Origin: Candidatus Altarchaeota archaeon
Lineage (GTDB): Archaea > SpSt-1190
Length of the DNA stretch: 14,929 nucleotides
NCBI GenBank assembly: GCA_018221025.1
Contig: JAAOXX010000003.1
Location: 1 to 14,929 of the forward strand
Direction of reading: 5' to 3'
The notes under the pieces are model-generated. The model did not search any database and was not told the origin of the DNA. It was given only the letters and a program-made list of their open reading frames with translations. Position 1 is the first letter of the stretch, and every line of letters starts with the position of its first letter. Shown in pieces: positions 1 to 6,965 of the stretch. A program made the translations under genes and the position numbers.

Positions 1-73
1 AGCTTTTGGAACCGAGTGAAACGAGGTGAGAAAAGATTGAGAAGGTAAATAAAACTTATTCTTTTGGTCGAGA

Positions 74-676
74 TTATTTTCCTTTGGGTTTATCCTTGGG
101 TTTGTCCTTTCGAATTCCCCTAACTGCACCACTCTCATTTAGTGTATTGCACAACTTGGAAATTGCACGGTCAACGTCCTCAAGTCTCTTTAGACCAACT
201 AGTACACATTTCCCACTTGAGAAAACTAAGAAAGTTGCGGGCGGGTCATATATTTTGAAAGTCAGTCCAGGGAACAATTCAGGAGAGTAATAACTATCAT
301 ACACTTCATGAACAAAGTGTTCAAGGTTTATTTCGACATGTGTATCAAGACTCAAAACAAGGTTCTGAATCTCGATGTCAACATTAGTAATTTTGATTCC
401 CAGTTTTTCTTTGGCTTCAGCCTTAAACCCATTAATTGCATCGTGCATCTGGTCAAAGCTTTTCACACCGGCAAGAACGGACTTACCATTTCTGAAGAGT
501 AGAAAAGTGTAACCTGCTCTTTTTCTATAGATTGCACCTGGAAAATTACTTGGGTCATAATCAGCACCAAGAATTCTTGAGATTTCTGGAAGCTTAAAAC
601 TGACATGGAAATTTAAGCTGGCAACTAGATTCTGAACATCCCTACCAACATCTGCTAGTTTAACTTTGACTGTCAC
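74..676 (-). CDS. tbp: TATA-binding protein (TBP)
   Basis: General archaeal transcription factor that binds the TATA box and, with TFB, recruits RNA polymerase. The 200-aa protein shows the two direct TBP repeats. Repeat 1 is about residues 14-90, with NLVASLNF, FPGAIYR and a FLLFRNGKSVLAGVKS core. Repeat 2 is about residues 102-178, with NLVLSLDT, FPGLTFK and FLVFSSGKCVLVGLK. The Phe residues of FPG and of the L(L/V)F strands, which kink DNA in this family, are retained in both repeats. The start is GTG at 676. The upstream ATG near 686 is in another frame, and a TATTTAAATA box lies at -22 to -31 from the GTG, so the mRNA is probably leaderless. An oddity is the Lys/Pro-rich basic tail (GIRKDKPKDKPKGK), where many archaeal TBPs end in acidic residues. 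The family call is firm. Whether this is the only TBP of the genome cannot be seen. Confidence 0.95.
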   Translation of the reverse strand: MTVKVKLADVGRDVQNLVASLNFHVSFKLPEISRILGADYDPSNFPGAIYRKRAGYTFLLFRNGKSVLAGVKSFDQMHDAINGFKAEAKEKLGIKITNVDIEIQNLVLSLDTHVEINLEHFVHEVYDSYYSPELFPGLTFKIYDPPATFLVFSSGKCVLVGLKRLEDVDRAISKLCNTLNESGAVRGIRKDKPKDKPKGK

Positions 677-697
677 AGGAAACCATGATTCTTCACC

Positions 698-707
698 TAT
701 TTAAATA
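698..707 (-). promoter_or_regulatory. TATA box of the TBP gene
   Basis: A perfect palindrome, TATTTAAATA, centred about 26.5 bp upstream of the GTG start at 676. This is the right distance for a leaderless transcript beginning at the start codon. TBP could bind its own promoter in either orientation here. Inferred from position and sequence only. Confidence 0.6.
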
Positions 708-727
708 TTAACTTAATAATTTCAGTT

Positions 728-1597
728 TCAGATGTATTTCAAGACCTCTTTAACTGGAGCAGATGGAGATAAGTACTCGTCTTCAGCCAATCTTGGACAA
801 GAAGCAATAATCCAGAAATCCACTTGAAAATTGTTAATTTCATTAGTTATGGTGTCTCCAACAACAGTAATAACCGTTTTACCGAGTTTTTCTAGCTTCT
901 TTTTTACGAGCTCTGCTTCCTTAGGGTAGGATTGACCTGGTTTCGCACCAATCAGAACTCCGACTTTTTTGGCAGTGAAAAGTACGGCCATTGGAAATTT
1001 TGGGGCTTTGGCCTCATCACCATTCCAATTGAATGCGGGTTTTCCAAGAGCTGCAACTGCATTAGCATGGAACAGACCATCCGAACAAACCACGAACCCA
1101 TCAACATCACCCACAATAGATTTTGCAGCCTCTACATCGCAGCCAGTTATCTGAGATTGGTGAGTTGCCATGAATTCTGGAGAGCCTCCAAGAACAACAG
1201 TCTTACCATTTGACTCGAGAAATTCTTTATACTGCATATAAGTTTCTCTGAATTGGATTACATAAACTAGACCAACTTTACTAAATGATGGAATAAATTT
1301 CGGATTCCTTCCCCTAACTTGAATTTCAAAGAAATGGACCCCATCTCCGTATTTTGGAAACTTGATGGGTTCGCTGTGTCCAAAATTAAAAATCGCCTCA
1401 GCATCATACTTCTTGAGTAATTCAAGTGGGACATCACAAGCACCATAACACGGATTGGATACAAAAATCGGATTCGGAATAACTTCCCGTAAATCAACAG
1501 CATGAGGCATCACCCCAGCAGGCAAGAGGCAAATCACAGTGTGGTACTTCTTTTCAGAAACCACGGCCTTAATATCATCAATCGGAAAATCAATCAC
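728..1597 (-). CDS. dph2: Diphthamide synthase Dph2 (3-amino-3-carboxypropyl transferase)
   Basis: Catalyses the first step of diphthamide synthesis: transfer of the 3-amino-3-carboxypropyl group of S-adenosylmethionine to a histidine of elongation factor 2, using a 4Fe-4S cluster in a non-canonical radical SAM reaction. The three cluster cysteines stand in their family contexts: C54 (YGACD), C153 (ITGCD) and C267 (ASCPR). In Pyrococcus horikoshii Dph2 they are C59, C163 and C287. At 289 aa the protein is somewhat shorter than that 342-aa homologue, but both ends look complete: the N-terminus carries the usual (I)LLPAG strand, and sequence continues past the third Cys. The start is GTG at 1597, 7 nt after the stop of the HAD gene, so it is the last gene of the four-gene unit. 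No strong Shine-Dalgarno sequence is visible, which suggests translational coupling. Confidence 0.92.
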   Translation of the reverse strand: MIDFPIDDIKAVVSEKKYHTVICLLPAGVMPHAVDLREVIPNPIFVSNPCYGACDVPLELLKKYDAEAIFNFGHSEPIKFPKYGDGVHFFEIQVRGRNPKFIPSFSKVGLVYVIQFRETYMQYKEFLESNGKTVVLGGSPEFMATHQSQITGCDVEAAKSIVGDVDGFVVCSDGLFHANAVAALGKPAFNWNGDEAKAPKFPMAVLFTAKKVGVLIGAKPGQSYPKEAELVKKKLEKLGKTVITVVGDTITNEINNFQVDFWIIASCPRLAEDEYLSPSAPVKEVLKYI

Positions 1598-1604
1598 AAA
1601 CTGG

Positions 1605-2186
1605 CTATTCTGAATCGTTTAATAAGCTAACTACAGTGTGTCCAAGGTCGGAAGGAGTGGAAAGTGCATCCTTCATTGTAGTTTTTTTGCGCTCATCATC
1701 TAAGAACCAAGTAGCTTGAAATGCCTTCATCTTGCGGGCCCTCAACTCTTTAATTACACTCGACTTATCGTCAACAAATAAATTCAATTTCATTTCAGCA
1801 GCCATTTCAATCTTATCATAATCACTATTAACAGTCATAATTCGTGTTCGGGGGAATTTTGCAATTTTTTCCCTTTGGTATTCGTCCCCAACGGTAATCA
1901 CAAAAACTTCACCACCGGATGCAACGATAAAATCTGCAATTCCACGAACTTCGGAGCTGATAAATTTTTCAATATCTGTAAAAAGCATTCGAGTCACTTC
2001 TTCTTGGCCAAAACTCTTTGAAAGCTCTCTGTGTAAAACTCCTATATCTTTTCGCCCATAATTTCCTTGAAAAACTTTTTTCACACTCAAATCATCTTTT
2101 GAAAGTTTTGAATCCAAGTGCGCAATATACGCATTCGTATCAAAAATCACACGGTCAAGGTCTAAGCCTATCTTAATATTTTCCAT
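1605..2186 (-). CDS. HAD-superfamily hydrolase, substrate unknown
   Basis: A 193-aa haloacid-dehalogenase-type phosphatase. Motif I is LDLDRVIFD, with nucleophile D9 and acid/base D11. Motif II is the ITVGD segment (T98). A basic residue fits K125 (motif III). Motif IV is LFVDDK (D139/D140). Residues 20-90 form a small helical cap of C1 type, which usually means small phosphorylated substrates such as nucleotides or sugar phosphates. The start ATG at 2186 lies inside the end of the YvcK-like gene (19-bp overlap) and follows a GGGGG run about 8 nt upstream that can serve as a ribosome-binding site. Its place next to a sugar-nucleotidyltransferase hints at a sugar- or nucleotide-phosphate substrate, but this is inference. 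The superfamily call is firm; the reaction is not known. Confidence 0.8.
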   Translation of the reverse strand: MENIKIGLDLDRVIFDTNAYIAHLDSKLSKDDLSVKKVFQGNYGRKDIGVLHRELSKSFGQEEVTRMLFTDIEKFISSEVRGIADFIVASGGEVFVITVGDEYQREKIAKFPRTRIMTVNSDYDKIEMAAEMKLNLFVDDKSSVIKELRARKMKAFQATWFLDDERKKTTMKDALSTPSDLGHTVVSLLNDSE

Positions 2187-2992
2187 AGTTCTTCCCCCAG
2201 TTTTTTTGGATTGTGCATACAGTCACTTTCTGCAACATCTACCGCAACAATCCTCTTGTCCGTCACATCAAGAGGTACATTGTGTTCGGGACTCTGTGAT
2301 ATTATGTAGTCTGGCTTTACAAACCTTTCAATTTCTCGAAGGTAGTCGGACGCCTTGAATCCCTCAACAATAGGGTAATCATTTTCAATTCCCATTATGA
2401 AAACCTTGGTTGGGACTTTGTTTATTGCGCGGACAACTTCATCACAGACCAAGTGTGACAATATACTGGTGTAGATACTTCCAGGACCAATAATAACCGA
2501 GTCACAAGACGCGAGTAGTTCAAGTACTTCTGGATTTGTCTTGACTTCGGGTTCAATCCACATCTTCTGAACCCTGCCTTTTGAATCATCCAATTGAACC
2601 TCACCGAATACTCGTTTACCATCAATAGTTGCAACTAAGTCGCAGAGTTCAGTAAATTGAGGTATGATTCTTTGAGTAACACCCATTGACTCGCGGTATT
2701 TGTCAAAACCCTCAACAAAACCGAACTTGTTAATTAGGTCAAGAATTGCAAGATTTCCAAGAGCGTGTCCTTCGTATCGAGACTCCATTGTAGCTGCAAG
2801 GGCCCTATTAGAAATCGTGTCAATGACTCTTCGGAAATCACCAATTGCAGGTATCTTAAATTTTTTGCGAAGAATCCCAGTACTGCCGCCATTATCAGTG
2901 GTACTGACAACTGCTGAAAAATCTAAGTTCTTCAATTTTAGGGCCTTAAGCGTTGAACTCAATCCCTTTCCCCCACCAAAGCAAGTAATCAT
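2168..2992 (-). CDS. YvcK/CofD-like protein (gluconeogenesis-factor family)
   Basis: A 274-aa member of the CofD/YvcK superfamily. Conserved stretches are CFGGGKGLSSTL (4-15), VVSTTDNGGSTG (28-39, the nucleotide-binding loop), PAIGDFRRVI (48-57), GHALGNLAI (75-83) and GPGSIYTSIL (169-178). The ordering and the TTDNGGSTG motif resemble bacterial YvcK/YbhK, which bind UDP-sugars and tune cell-envelope and central carbon metabolism. They fit less well with CofD (2-phospholactate transferase of coenzyme F420), but I cannot exclude a CofD-type reaction. The start ATG at 2992 overlaps the TGA of the upstream sugar-nucleotidyltransferase (ATGA), with an AAGGTGG ribosome-binding site just upstream. 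The direct coupling to a likely UDP-sugar enzyme supports a UDP-sugar-sensing role. Confidence 0.85.
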   Translation of the reverse strand: MITCFGGGKGLSSTLKALKLKNLDFSAVVSTTDNGGSTGILRKKFKIPAIGDFRRVIDTISNRALAATMESRYEGHALGNLAILDLINKFGFVEGFDKYRESMGVTQRIIPQFTELCDLVATIDGKRVFGEVQLDDSKGRVQKMWIEPEVKTNPEVLELLASCDSVIIGPGSIYTSILSHLVCDEVVRAINKVPTKVFIMGIENDYPIVEGFKASDYLREIERFVKPDYIISQSPEHNVPLDVTDKRIVAVDVAESDCMHNPKKLGEELWKILR

Positions 2993-4203
2993 TTAACCAC
3001 CTTAGTCTGTTTAACATACATTTTTTTCCCATTTGGAAGATTTTTATCAACTATGGTCCCTGGACCAACAACTACATCTGCACCTAAGAAAATACCTGGC
3101 ATGGTTTTTGAGCCAACTCCAACTCGTGCACCCTCACCAGTGGCACAACCAAAGTGACCCCTACCAGTACTTCGTTTCTTTCGCTTGACAACTGAGACTA
3201 CTACTTTCTTATCGAAGCGTCGATTAGCAACAATAGTTCCAAAACCAAACCAAGTCCCTCTTCCAAGAACAGAATCGCCAACAAAACAGTGATGAACTTT
3301 TGATTCAGGGCCCATTAAACTTCTTGCAACTTCACTGCCAAATCCGACAACAGACCCCATTTCAATTGAACTCTGTCTCACAAGAGACGAAGTCCCGACA
3401 AACGCCCCTTTTCCAATATATACAGGTCCTTGAATCGTCGCATCTGGTGCAATGGATGCTCCCTCTTCCACAAAAACATTTCCAGAGAGATTTGCACTCT
3501 CAGAAACATCCCCCTTAATCTTGTTTGGAATCTCATCGAGAATCCGTTCAGTAACGGATAAGGCATCCCATGGATACTTGAGGCTTGGAATCTCTTCCTT
3601 CGGAATAATTTCAAATTTTGCAGGATTATCTTTCAAATAAGTGGATAGGGCTTTTTCAAAGAAATACTGTTTTTTTGAACCCCTGGGAATCATCGTTTTT
3701 ACGAAGTCTTGACTAAGTCGATAAATTGAGTTAACAATGGTGTCCGATTTTGGAACCTTGGGTTTTTCATCAATACTTGTTACACGGTCGCCTTCAATTT
3801 TTGCAACACCATAGTCTTTGGGATTCTTGACCCGAGACAAGAGAAGTTTTGTTCCTCTACCCGAAGTCAATTGCTCAAATGCAAAGGGACTGAATTGATG
3901 GCCAGATGCAACAATCACATCGTCCCCATAATCCCTCGCACCAATTAAAATTGCATCCCACATACCTCTTGGTTTATCCTGTACTCGAAATTCCAGTTGT
4001 TTGTTTATCGAATAGTTTTTGATAGTTTTACTCACACACCCCCCGGGTGACTCAATGACAACAACTTCTTCAACAGCACGCGGAAGGTTATTGATTGTTC
4101 GAACAATCAAAGGCTTCCCTGCAATCTCAAGGAGGGACTTATGACACTTATTAAGGGGCCAGAATCGCGAAGATTCACCGCCTGCTAAAATTACGGCACG
4201 CAT
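2989..4203 (-). CDS. Sugar-1-phosphate nucleotidyltransferase with left-handed β-helix domain (GlmU-like)
   Basis: Two-domain protein of 404 aa. Residues 1 to about 230 form a nucleotidyltransferase: the P-loop-like LAGGESSRFWPL at 6-17, the pKSL equivalent HKSLLEIAGKP, the VASGHQ strand, and EKP plus PWDAL segments. Residues from about 235 to the end carry hexapeptide repeats ([IV]GxGxxVG type), ending in GVGSKTMPGIFLGADV and GPGTIV. This is the layout of archaeal bifunctional sugar-1-phosphate nucleotidyl-/acetyltransferases (GlmU-like). NTP and sugar specificity cannot be read from sequence; the FWPL motif also occurs in mannose-1-P guanylyltransferases. I use the ATG at 4203 rather than that at 4224. 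MRAVILAGG is the usual N-terminus, and TATTTTTA (4225-4232) sits about 25 bp upstream of 4203 but would overlap the 4224 start. It is the first gene of the operon leading to Dph2. Confidence 0.87.
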   Translation of the reverse strand: MRAVILAGGESSRFWPLNKCHKSLLEIAGKPLIVRTINNLPRAVEEVVVIESPGGCVSKTIKNYSINKQLEFRVQDKPRGMWDAILIGARDYGDDVIVASGHQFSPFAFEQLTSGRGTKLLLSRVKNPKDYGVAKIEGDRVTSIDEKPKVPKSDTIVNSIYRLSQDFVKTMIPRGSKKQYFFEKALSTYLKDNPAKFEIIPKEEIPSLKYPWDALSVTERILDEIPNKIKGDVSESANLSGNVFVEEGASIAPDATIQGPVYIGKGAFVGTSSLVRQSSIEMGSVVGFGSEVARSLMGPESKVHHCFVGDSVLGRGTWFGFGTIVANRRFDKKVVVSVVKRKKRSTGRGHFGCATGEGARVGVGSKTMPGIFLGADVVVGPGTIVDKNLPNGKKMYVKQTKVVK

Positions 4204-4224
4204 GTTATACGTGGGCCCATTCAT

Positions 4225-4232
4225 TAAAAATA
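4225..4232 (-). promoter_or_regulatory. TATA-like box of the sugar-nucleotidyltransferase operon
   Basis: TATTTTTA on the minus strand, centred about 25 bp upstream of the ATG at 4203. This spacing favours 4203 as the leaderless start. It would drive the nucleotidyltransferase, YvcK-like, HAD and Dph2 genes. Confidence 0.5.
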
Positions 4233-4235
4233 CTT

Positions 4236-4250
4236 TCCCGCCTTGCGGGA
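4236..4250. repeat. GC-rich inverted repeat between divergent promoters
   Basis: TCCCGC / CTT / GCGGGA: a perfect 6-bp inverted repeat with a 3-nt centre. It lies just upstream of the operon TATA box and about 55 bp before the SRP RNA. It is strikingly G+C-rich in an A+T-rich intergenic stretch. It may be a protein-binding site or a hairpin; no function is proven. Confidence 0.5.
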
Positions 4251-4273
4251 CTTCCCAAAAACAGGATTAGGCA

Positions 4274-4285
4274 AAAATATAAAAC
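4274..4285 (+). promoter_or_regulatory. TATA box of the SRP RNA gene
   Basis: AAAATATAAAAC lies 19-30 bp upstream of the inferred 5' end at 4304, the expected archaeal distance. It is the best TATA match between the divergent operon and the SRP RNA. Confidence 0.65.
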
Positions 4286-4303
4286 ACAAAAACCAAGGAT
4301 TGA

Positions 4304-4593
4304 TGCCCGGCTAGACTGGGGGGATGACGTCCCTTACTCTGCAAATCGTCGTTGGTAGGGTCGAAGCTTGGGGGAAGGAATACACTGCTCGATGGACGCG
4401 GCAGATTACGGGGCGTCGAAGCTCTGCACTGTGGTGGCTCAACGAGTGCTGGAATGAGCCAGATCCGGAAGGAAGCAACTCCAGGTGCTTTGTGGGGTGC
4501 CCGCAGCTCTCCCGTTTACGGGAGGACGCGGAGTGGAGTTCCGCTCTGAAGCCAATATTGGGAAAGAATTTCGACTCTTGGGTGCGCCGGGCA
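4304..4593 (+). ncRNA. Signal recognition particle (7S) RNA
   Basis: RNA scaffold of the archaeal signal recognition particle, which binds SRP54 and SRP19 and targets membrane and secreted proteins. The ends pair exactly as archaeal helix 1: TGCCCGGC at 4304-4311 with GCCGGGCA at 4586-4593. The 5' domain follows the archaeal pattern (CTAGAC, GGGGGGATGACGTCCC, then GGTCGAAGC). Helix 5 is supported by GGTCGAAGCTT near 4358-4370 pairing with AATTTCGACTC near 4568-4578. Helix 8, the SRP54 site, contains CAGATCCGGAAGGAAGCAAC near 4460-4479, with a GGAA tetraloop at 4467-4470, and is closed by CTGGA (4449-4453) with TCCAG (4480-4484). This nearly matches bacterial 4.5S RNA. The length of about 290 nt is normal. 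Exact ends are inferred from helix 1. Long open frames crossing it on both strands are shadows. Confidence 0.95.
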
Positions 4594-4612
4594 CCTATTC
4601 TACTTCGGATAA

Positions 4613-4622
4613 TCAATAAAAA
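4613..4622 (+). promoter_or_regulatory. TATA-like box before the aldo/keto reductase
   Basis: TCAATAAAAA is centred about 26 bp upstream of the in-frame GTG at 4643. It is only about 14 bp upstream of the ATG at 4631. By the leaderless spacing seen elsewhere in this window it supports the GTG start. The box itself is weak. Confidence 0.35.
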
Positions 4623-4642
4623 CTCAGTCAATGTGTACATGT

Positions 4643-5461
4643 GTGGATTTCATCAAACTTGGTCGAACTCGTGAAAAAATACCAGCGCTTGGTATCGGTA
4701 CTTATTGGGGAGATATGGGTGAAAAACATACGGTTGCATCCGACAATGAAAAGACCAATTCCTTGAAGAAAGCAATTGAAATGGGGTACACACTCATAGA
4801 TACTGCCGAATCATATGGGATGGGACACTCAGAAAAAATTGTGGGAAGGGCAATTAAAGAATTCACAAGGGATGATTTGTTCATTATTACAAAAGTTTCG
4901 CCGGAAAACGATGGATTTGTGAGCCTAATAAATGCCGCTAAAAACAGTATGAAAAGGCTTGGAACGCATATTGACCTCTATCTATTGCACATGCCGCCTA
5001 AAAGACCAATGGCTGAAACCATACGAGCTCTTGAGACGGTAGTAGACATGGGAATTTCAAGACATATTGGTGTGAGCAATTTCAACGAAAAACAGATACA
5101 AAAGGCATTTTATTCAACTAAACGATATGACCTAGTTGCAAATCAAAGCGAATTAAGCCTTATTCAGCAAAATACTGAGACTGTTGAGTTCTGTGAGGAT
5201 TTCGGAATCACATACATGGCGCACCGCCCATTGGGAAGCGGAAAAGCTTTCAAGCACCCCGGATTTTTGGAATTGAAGCGCGTAGCAGATAAACTCAAAA
5301 AAACGCCGGCACAAGTTGCACTTAGATGGGTATTGGACACAGGAGCAGGGGCAATTATAGGCTCAAATGATGCAAAACATCAGAAAGAGAATCTGGGGGC
5401 ATTGAACTGGACTCTCGAAAAGGATTGGGATTTGCTTAGAGACAGTTTTTTAAGTAAATAA
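4643..5461 (+). CDS. Aldo/keto reductase
   Basis: NAD(P)H-dependent oxidoreductase of the AKR superfamily, probably cytosolic; substrate unknown. About 272 aa, a single (β/α)8 barrel. The N-terminus reads IKLGRTREKIPALGIGTYWG, the standard AKR opening. The catalytic tetrad is present in order: Asp and Tyr in LIDTAESYGMG, Lys in FIITKVSP and His in LYLLHMPP. GVSNFN follows, and the C-terminal cofactor region reads ALRWVLDTGAGAIIGSNDAKH. I prefer the GTG at 4643, because a TATA-like box lies about 26 bp upstream. An in-frame ATG at 4631 would add only MCTC and cannot be excluded. It lies between SRP RNA and tRNA-Val on the same strand, with no gene next to it that suggests a pathway. Confidence 0.9.
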   Translation: MDFIKLGRTREKIPALGIGTYWGDMGEKHTVASDNEKTNSLKKAIEMGYTLIDTAESYGMGHSEKIVGRAIKEFTRDDLFIITKVSPENDGFVSLINAAKNSMKRLGTHIDLYLLHMPPKRPMAETIRALETVVDMGISRHIGVSNFNEKQIQKAFYSTKRYDLVANQSELSLIQQNTETVEFCEDFGITYMAHRPLGSGKAFKHPGFLELKRVADKLKKTPAQVALRWVLDTGAGAIIGSNDAKHQKENLGALNWTLEKDWDLLRDSFLSK

Positions 5462-5492
5462 TAACCCATAGAAATGTTAACAGTAATACGGT

Positions 5493-5566
5493 GGGGCCAT
5501 GGTCTAGTCGGTTATGACGTTGCCTTGACATGGCAAAGGTCCCCGGTTCGAATCCGGGTGGCCCCA
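5493..5566 (+). tRNA. tRNA-Val (anticodon GAC)
   Basis: Complete cloverleaf of 74 nt. The acceptor stem GGGGCCA pairs with TGGCCCC (5493-5499 / 5559-5565), with discriminator A at 5566. The anticodon stem TTGCC/GGCAA closes loop TTGACAT with anticodon GAC at 5527-5529 (reads GUC/GUU, valine). The T arm is CCCGG-TTCGAAT-CCGGG (5542-5558). No intron is present and CCA is not encoded. A possible TATA box (AAATAATAA, 5456-5464) overlaps the stop of the aldo/keto reductase gene. Confidence 0.96.
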
Positions 5567-5567
5567 C

Positions 5568-5588
5568 TAAACTTTTTAAAAAAGTTTA
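5568..5588 (+). terminator. T-run palindrome downstream of tRNA-Val
   Basis: TAAACTTTTT, one central A, then AAAAAGTTTA: a perfect 10-bp inverted repeat starting 2 nt after the tRNA. The CTTTTT run on the plus strand fits archaeal termination on oligo-U, and the hairpin may help define the 3' end. Inferred from sequence and position. Confidence 0.5.
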
Positions 5589-5652
5589 ATCAAAACACAA
5601 AATTGATGAATCGAAGTTAATCAAAAACTACAAGTGTCGAATTCACCCCTCG

Positions 5653-5658
5653 TTTATC
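5653..5658 (+). promoter_or_regulatory. TATA-like box for the squalene/phytoene-synthase-like gene
   Basis: TTTATC is centred about 26 bp before the ATG at 5682. A second candidate, GTTTTAAAC at 5669-5677, would fit an internal start at 5697, so the start is not settled. Nothing else is visible between the tRNA palindrome and the gene. Confidence 0.35.
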
Positions 5659-5681
5659 GTAGTAAAATGTTTTAAACACTT

Positions 5682-6965
5682 ATGAAAAATCGCTGTATGA
5701 TTGACGAAATGGCGTGGAAAAATCTCAGGGAAAATTTAAGCGCAAGAAGGTCCATCGGCATGGTAGACAGATTTTTCAATGAAGAGGATTCAAAGAGGCT
5801 GAAAGTTGCATATCTCACATTAAGGTTTATTGATGATGGTGTAGATATTCCATGGACTGGCGCTGTTGACGAAAAGGACCCACGACAGGAATTTCTAAAC
5901 CAGATAAATGAAAGTTTACCGATTATTGAGGACCAGATAAATGGGGCTTATCGAACACATCCAGATACTCAAGATTTAATTCGGAAAGCGAACGAGGTTC
6001 TTGAAAGCGAAGACCCAATTGATGAATTGGTTGAAGAAAGTAACACTGATTTGACGCTTGCAACATTCCTTACGGCATATGGTAGTTACAATCAAACATT
6101 TTTTGGAATGTACTATATGACTGAATTTATTGAAGGTATGCAGGCAGACCTTGACAAAGAAGGCGGGTTGTTCAACCAACAAGAATTATTCAAATATTAT
6201 GAACAAATCCAAGCAATTCCAATTATGATTGGATACAGAGCAATGGGAATTGATTTTGAAAATGACTTGCCTAAAGGAATGAAATATCAAGAACTCTACG
6301 ACGCAATGAATTATGTGTCTCAAGGAATTATGTTGGTCAAGGGTTGCCGCGGCAAAGAATTAGTTGAAGATGCGGAGATGGACCGCGTGTATATTGCATC
6401 TGAAGAACTAGAATCAGTTACAGTAACCAAACAAGATGGAACCACGTCCGTAGGATTGAGTGTGGAAGACTTCAAAGCCACGGTATTTAGGGATTATTCA
6501 TACTTTGATGCGTCAGGCATAACAGAAATGAAGGAGTCTGAAAAGTATCAGGATTCAATTGCAAAATTGCAGAGTATTGTTAGGGATAGGGTTCACAGGG
6601 CGCACGCCTACTTCGTCATGTCTTCAGATGCGATTAGTCGGCTTCCAAATGATGGTACACTTGGAGATTCAAAGCGATTTCTCGGGGCATATGGTTATCA
6701 AGCAAAGAACTGGTCTCGGGAGCTCGCCAATAATGAATACAATCCACTCAACCCAGAATTGGAAACTGGATATGTCGACTTAGAAATGTCAACAAAAGAT
6801 AAAATTGCATTGGGACTCAAGACAAAACTATTAGGAAATGTTCCATTGGTAACTGAAAAAGTGAATAGCCGAATCCTAAAAAATATATTCGATTGGGGTT
6901 TCTTGGATGAACAAAAAAGCAACGAAGCGTTTAGTTTATTGAGAGCTAGTGCACAATACAGTTAG
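5682..6965 (+). CDS. Divergent squalene/phytoene synthase-like protein
   Basis: 427 aa; the order of motifs matches head-to-head isoprenyl synthases, which join two prenyl diphosphates into squalene or phytoene at the membrane. The first Asp-rich motif is LTLRFIDDGVD (D51, D52, D55). FIEGMQADLD at 149-158 matches the family's conserved GM..D segment. KYYEQIQAIPIMIG (171-184) matches the (Y..VAG.VG) stretch. The second motif region is KGCRGKELVEDAEMDRVYIA (220-239), aligning with N..RD...ED...GR.Y.P. RAHAYF and RLP close the domain (306-322). The first Asp of the second motif reads as Glu (E226), with D230 kept, and the N and R of that motif are changed. About 45 residues (245-290) look inserted, and a tail of about 80 residues follows. 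The protein could be an active but altered synthase or a non-catalytic relative. The start is ATG 5682; 5697 and 5709 are alternatives. Confidence 0.7.
   Translation: MKNRCMIDEMAWKNLRENLSARRSIGMVDRFFNEEDSKRLKVAYLTLRFIDDGVDIPWTGAVDEKDPRQEFLNQINESLPIIEDQINGAYRTHPDTQDLIRKANEVLESEDPIDELVEESNTDLTLATFLTAYGSYNQTFFGMYYMTEFIEGMQADLDKEGGLFNQQELFKYYEQIQAIPIMIGYRAMGIDFENDLPKGMKYQELYDAMNYVSQGIMLVKGCRGKELVEDAEMDRVYIASEELESVTVTKQDGTTSVGLSVEDFKATVFRDYSYFDASGITEMKESEKYQDSIAKLQSIVRDRVHRAHAYFVMSSDAISRLPNDGTLGDSKRFLGAYGYQAKNWSRELANNEYNPLNPELETGYVDLEMSTKDKIALGLKTKLLGNVPLVTEKVNSRILKNIFDWGFLDEQKSNEAFSLLRASAQYS

Noticed and set aside
1..48. Basic plus-strand frame from the left edge ending at TAA 46-48, possibly the tail of an upstream gene
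   Set aside because: Only 15 codons are visible and the stretch looks like GAA-rich intergenic repeat (CGAG-TGAAA-CGAG), so it cannot be supported as coding.
932..1213. Plus-strand frames inside dph2
   Set aside because: They are antisense shadows of a gene with all three cluster cysteines and have no recognisable motif.
4204..4224. Longer start (MNGPTYN) for the sugar-nucleotidyltransferase
   Set aside because: The ATG at 4224 overlaps the TATA-like box; MRAVILAGG at 4203 is the normal family start at the right spacing.
4311..4674. Open frames of 109 aa (-) and 116 aa (+) across the SRP RNA
   Set aside because: They lie on a structured RNA with conserved helices, have no protein-like motifs, and reflect its high G+C.
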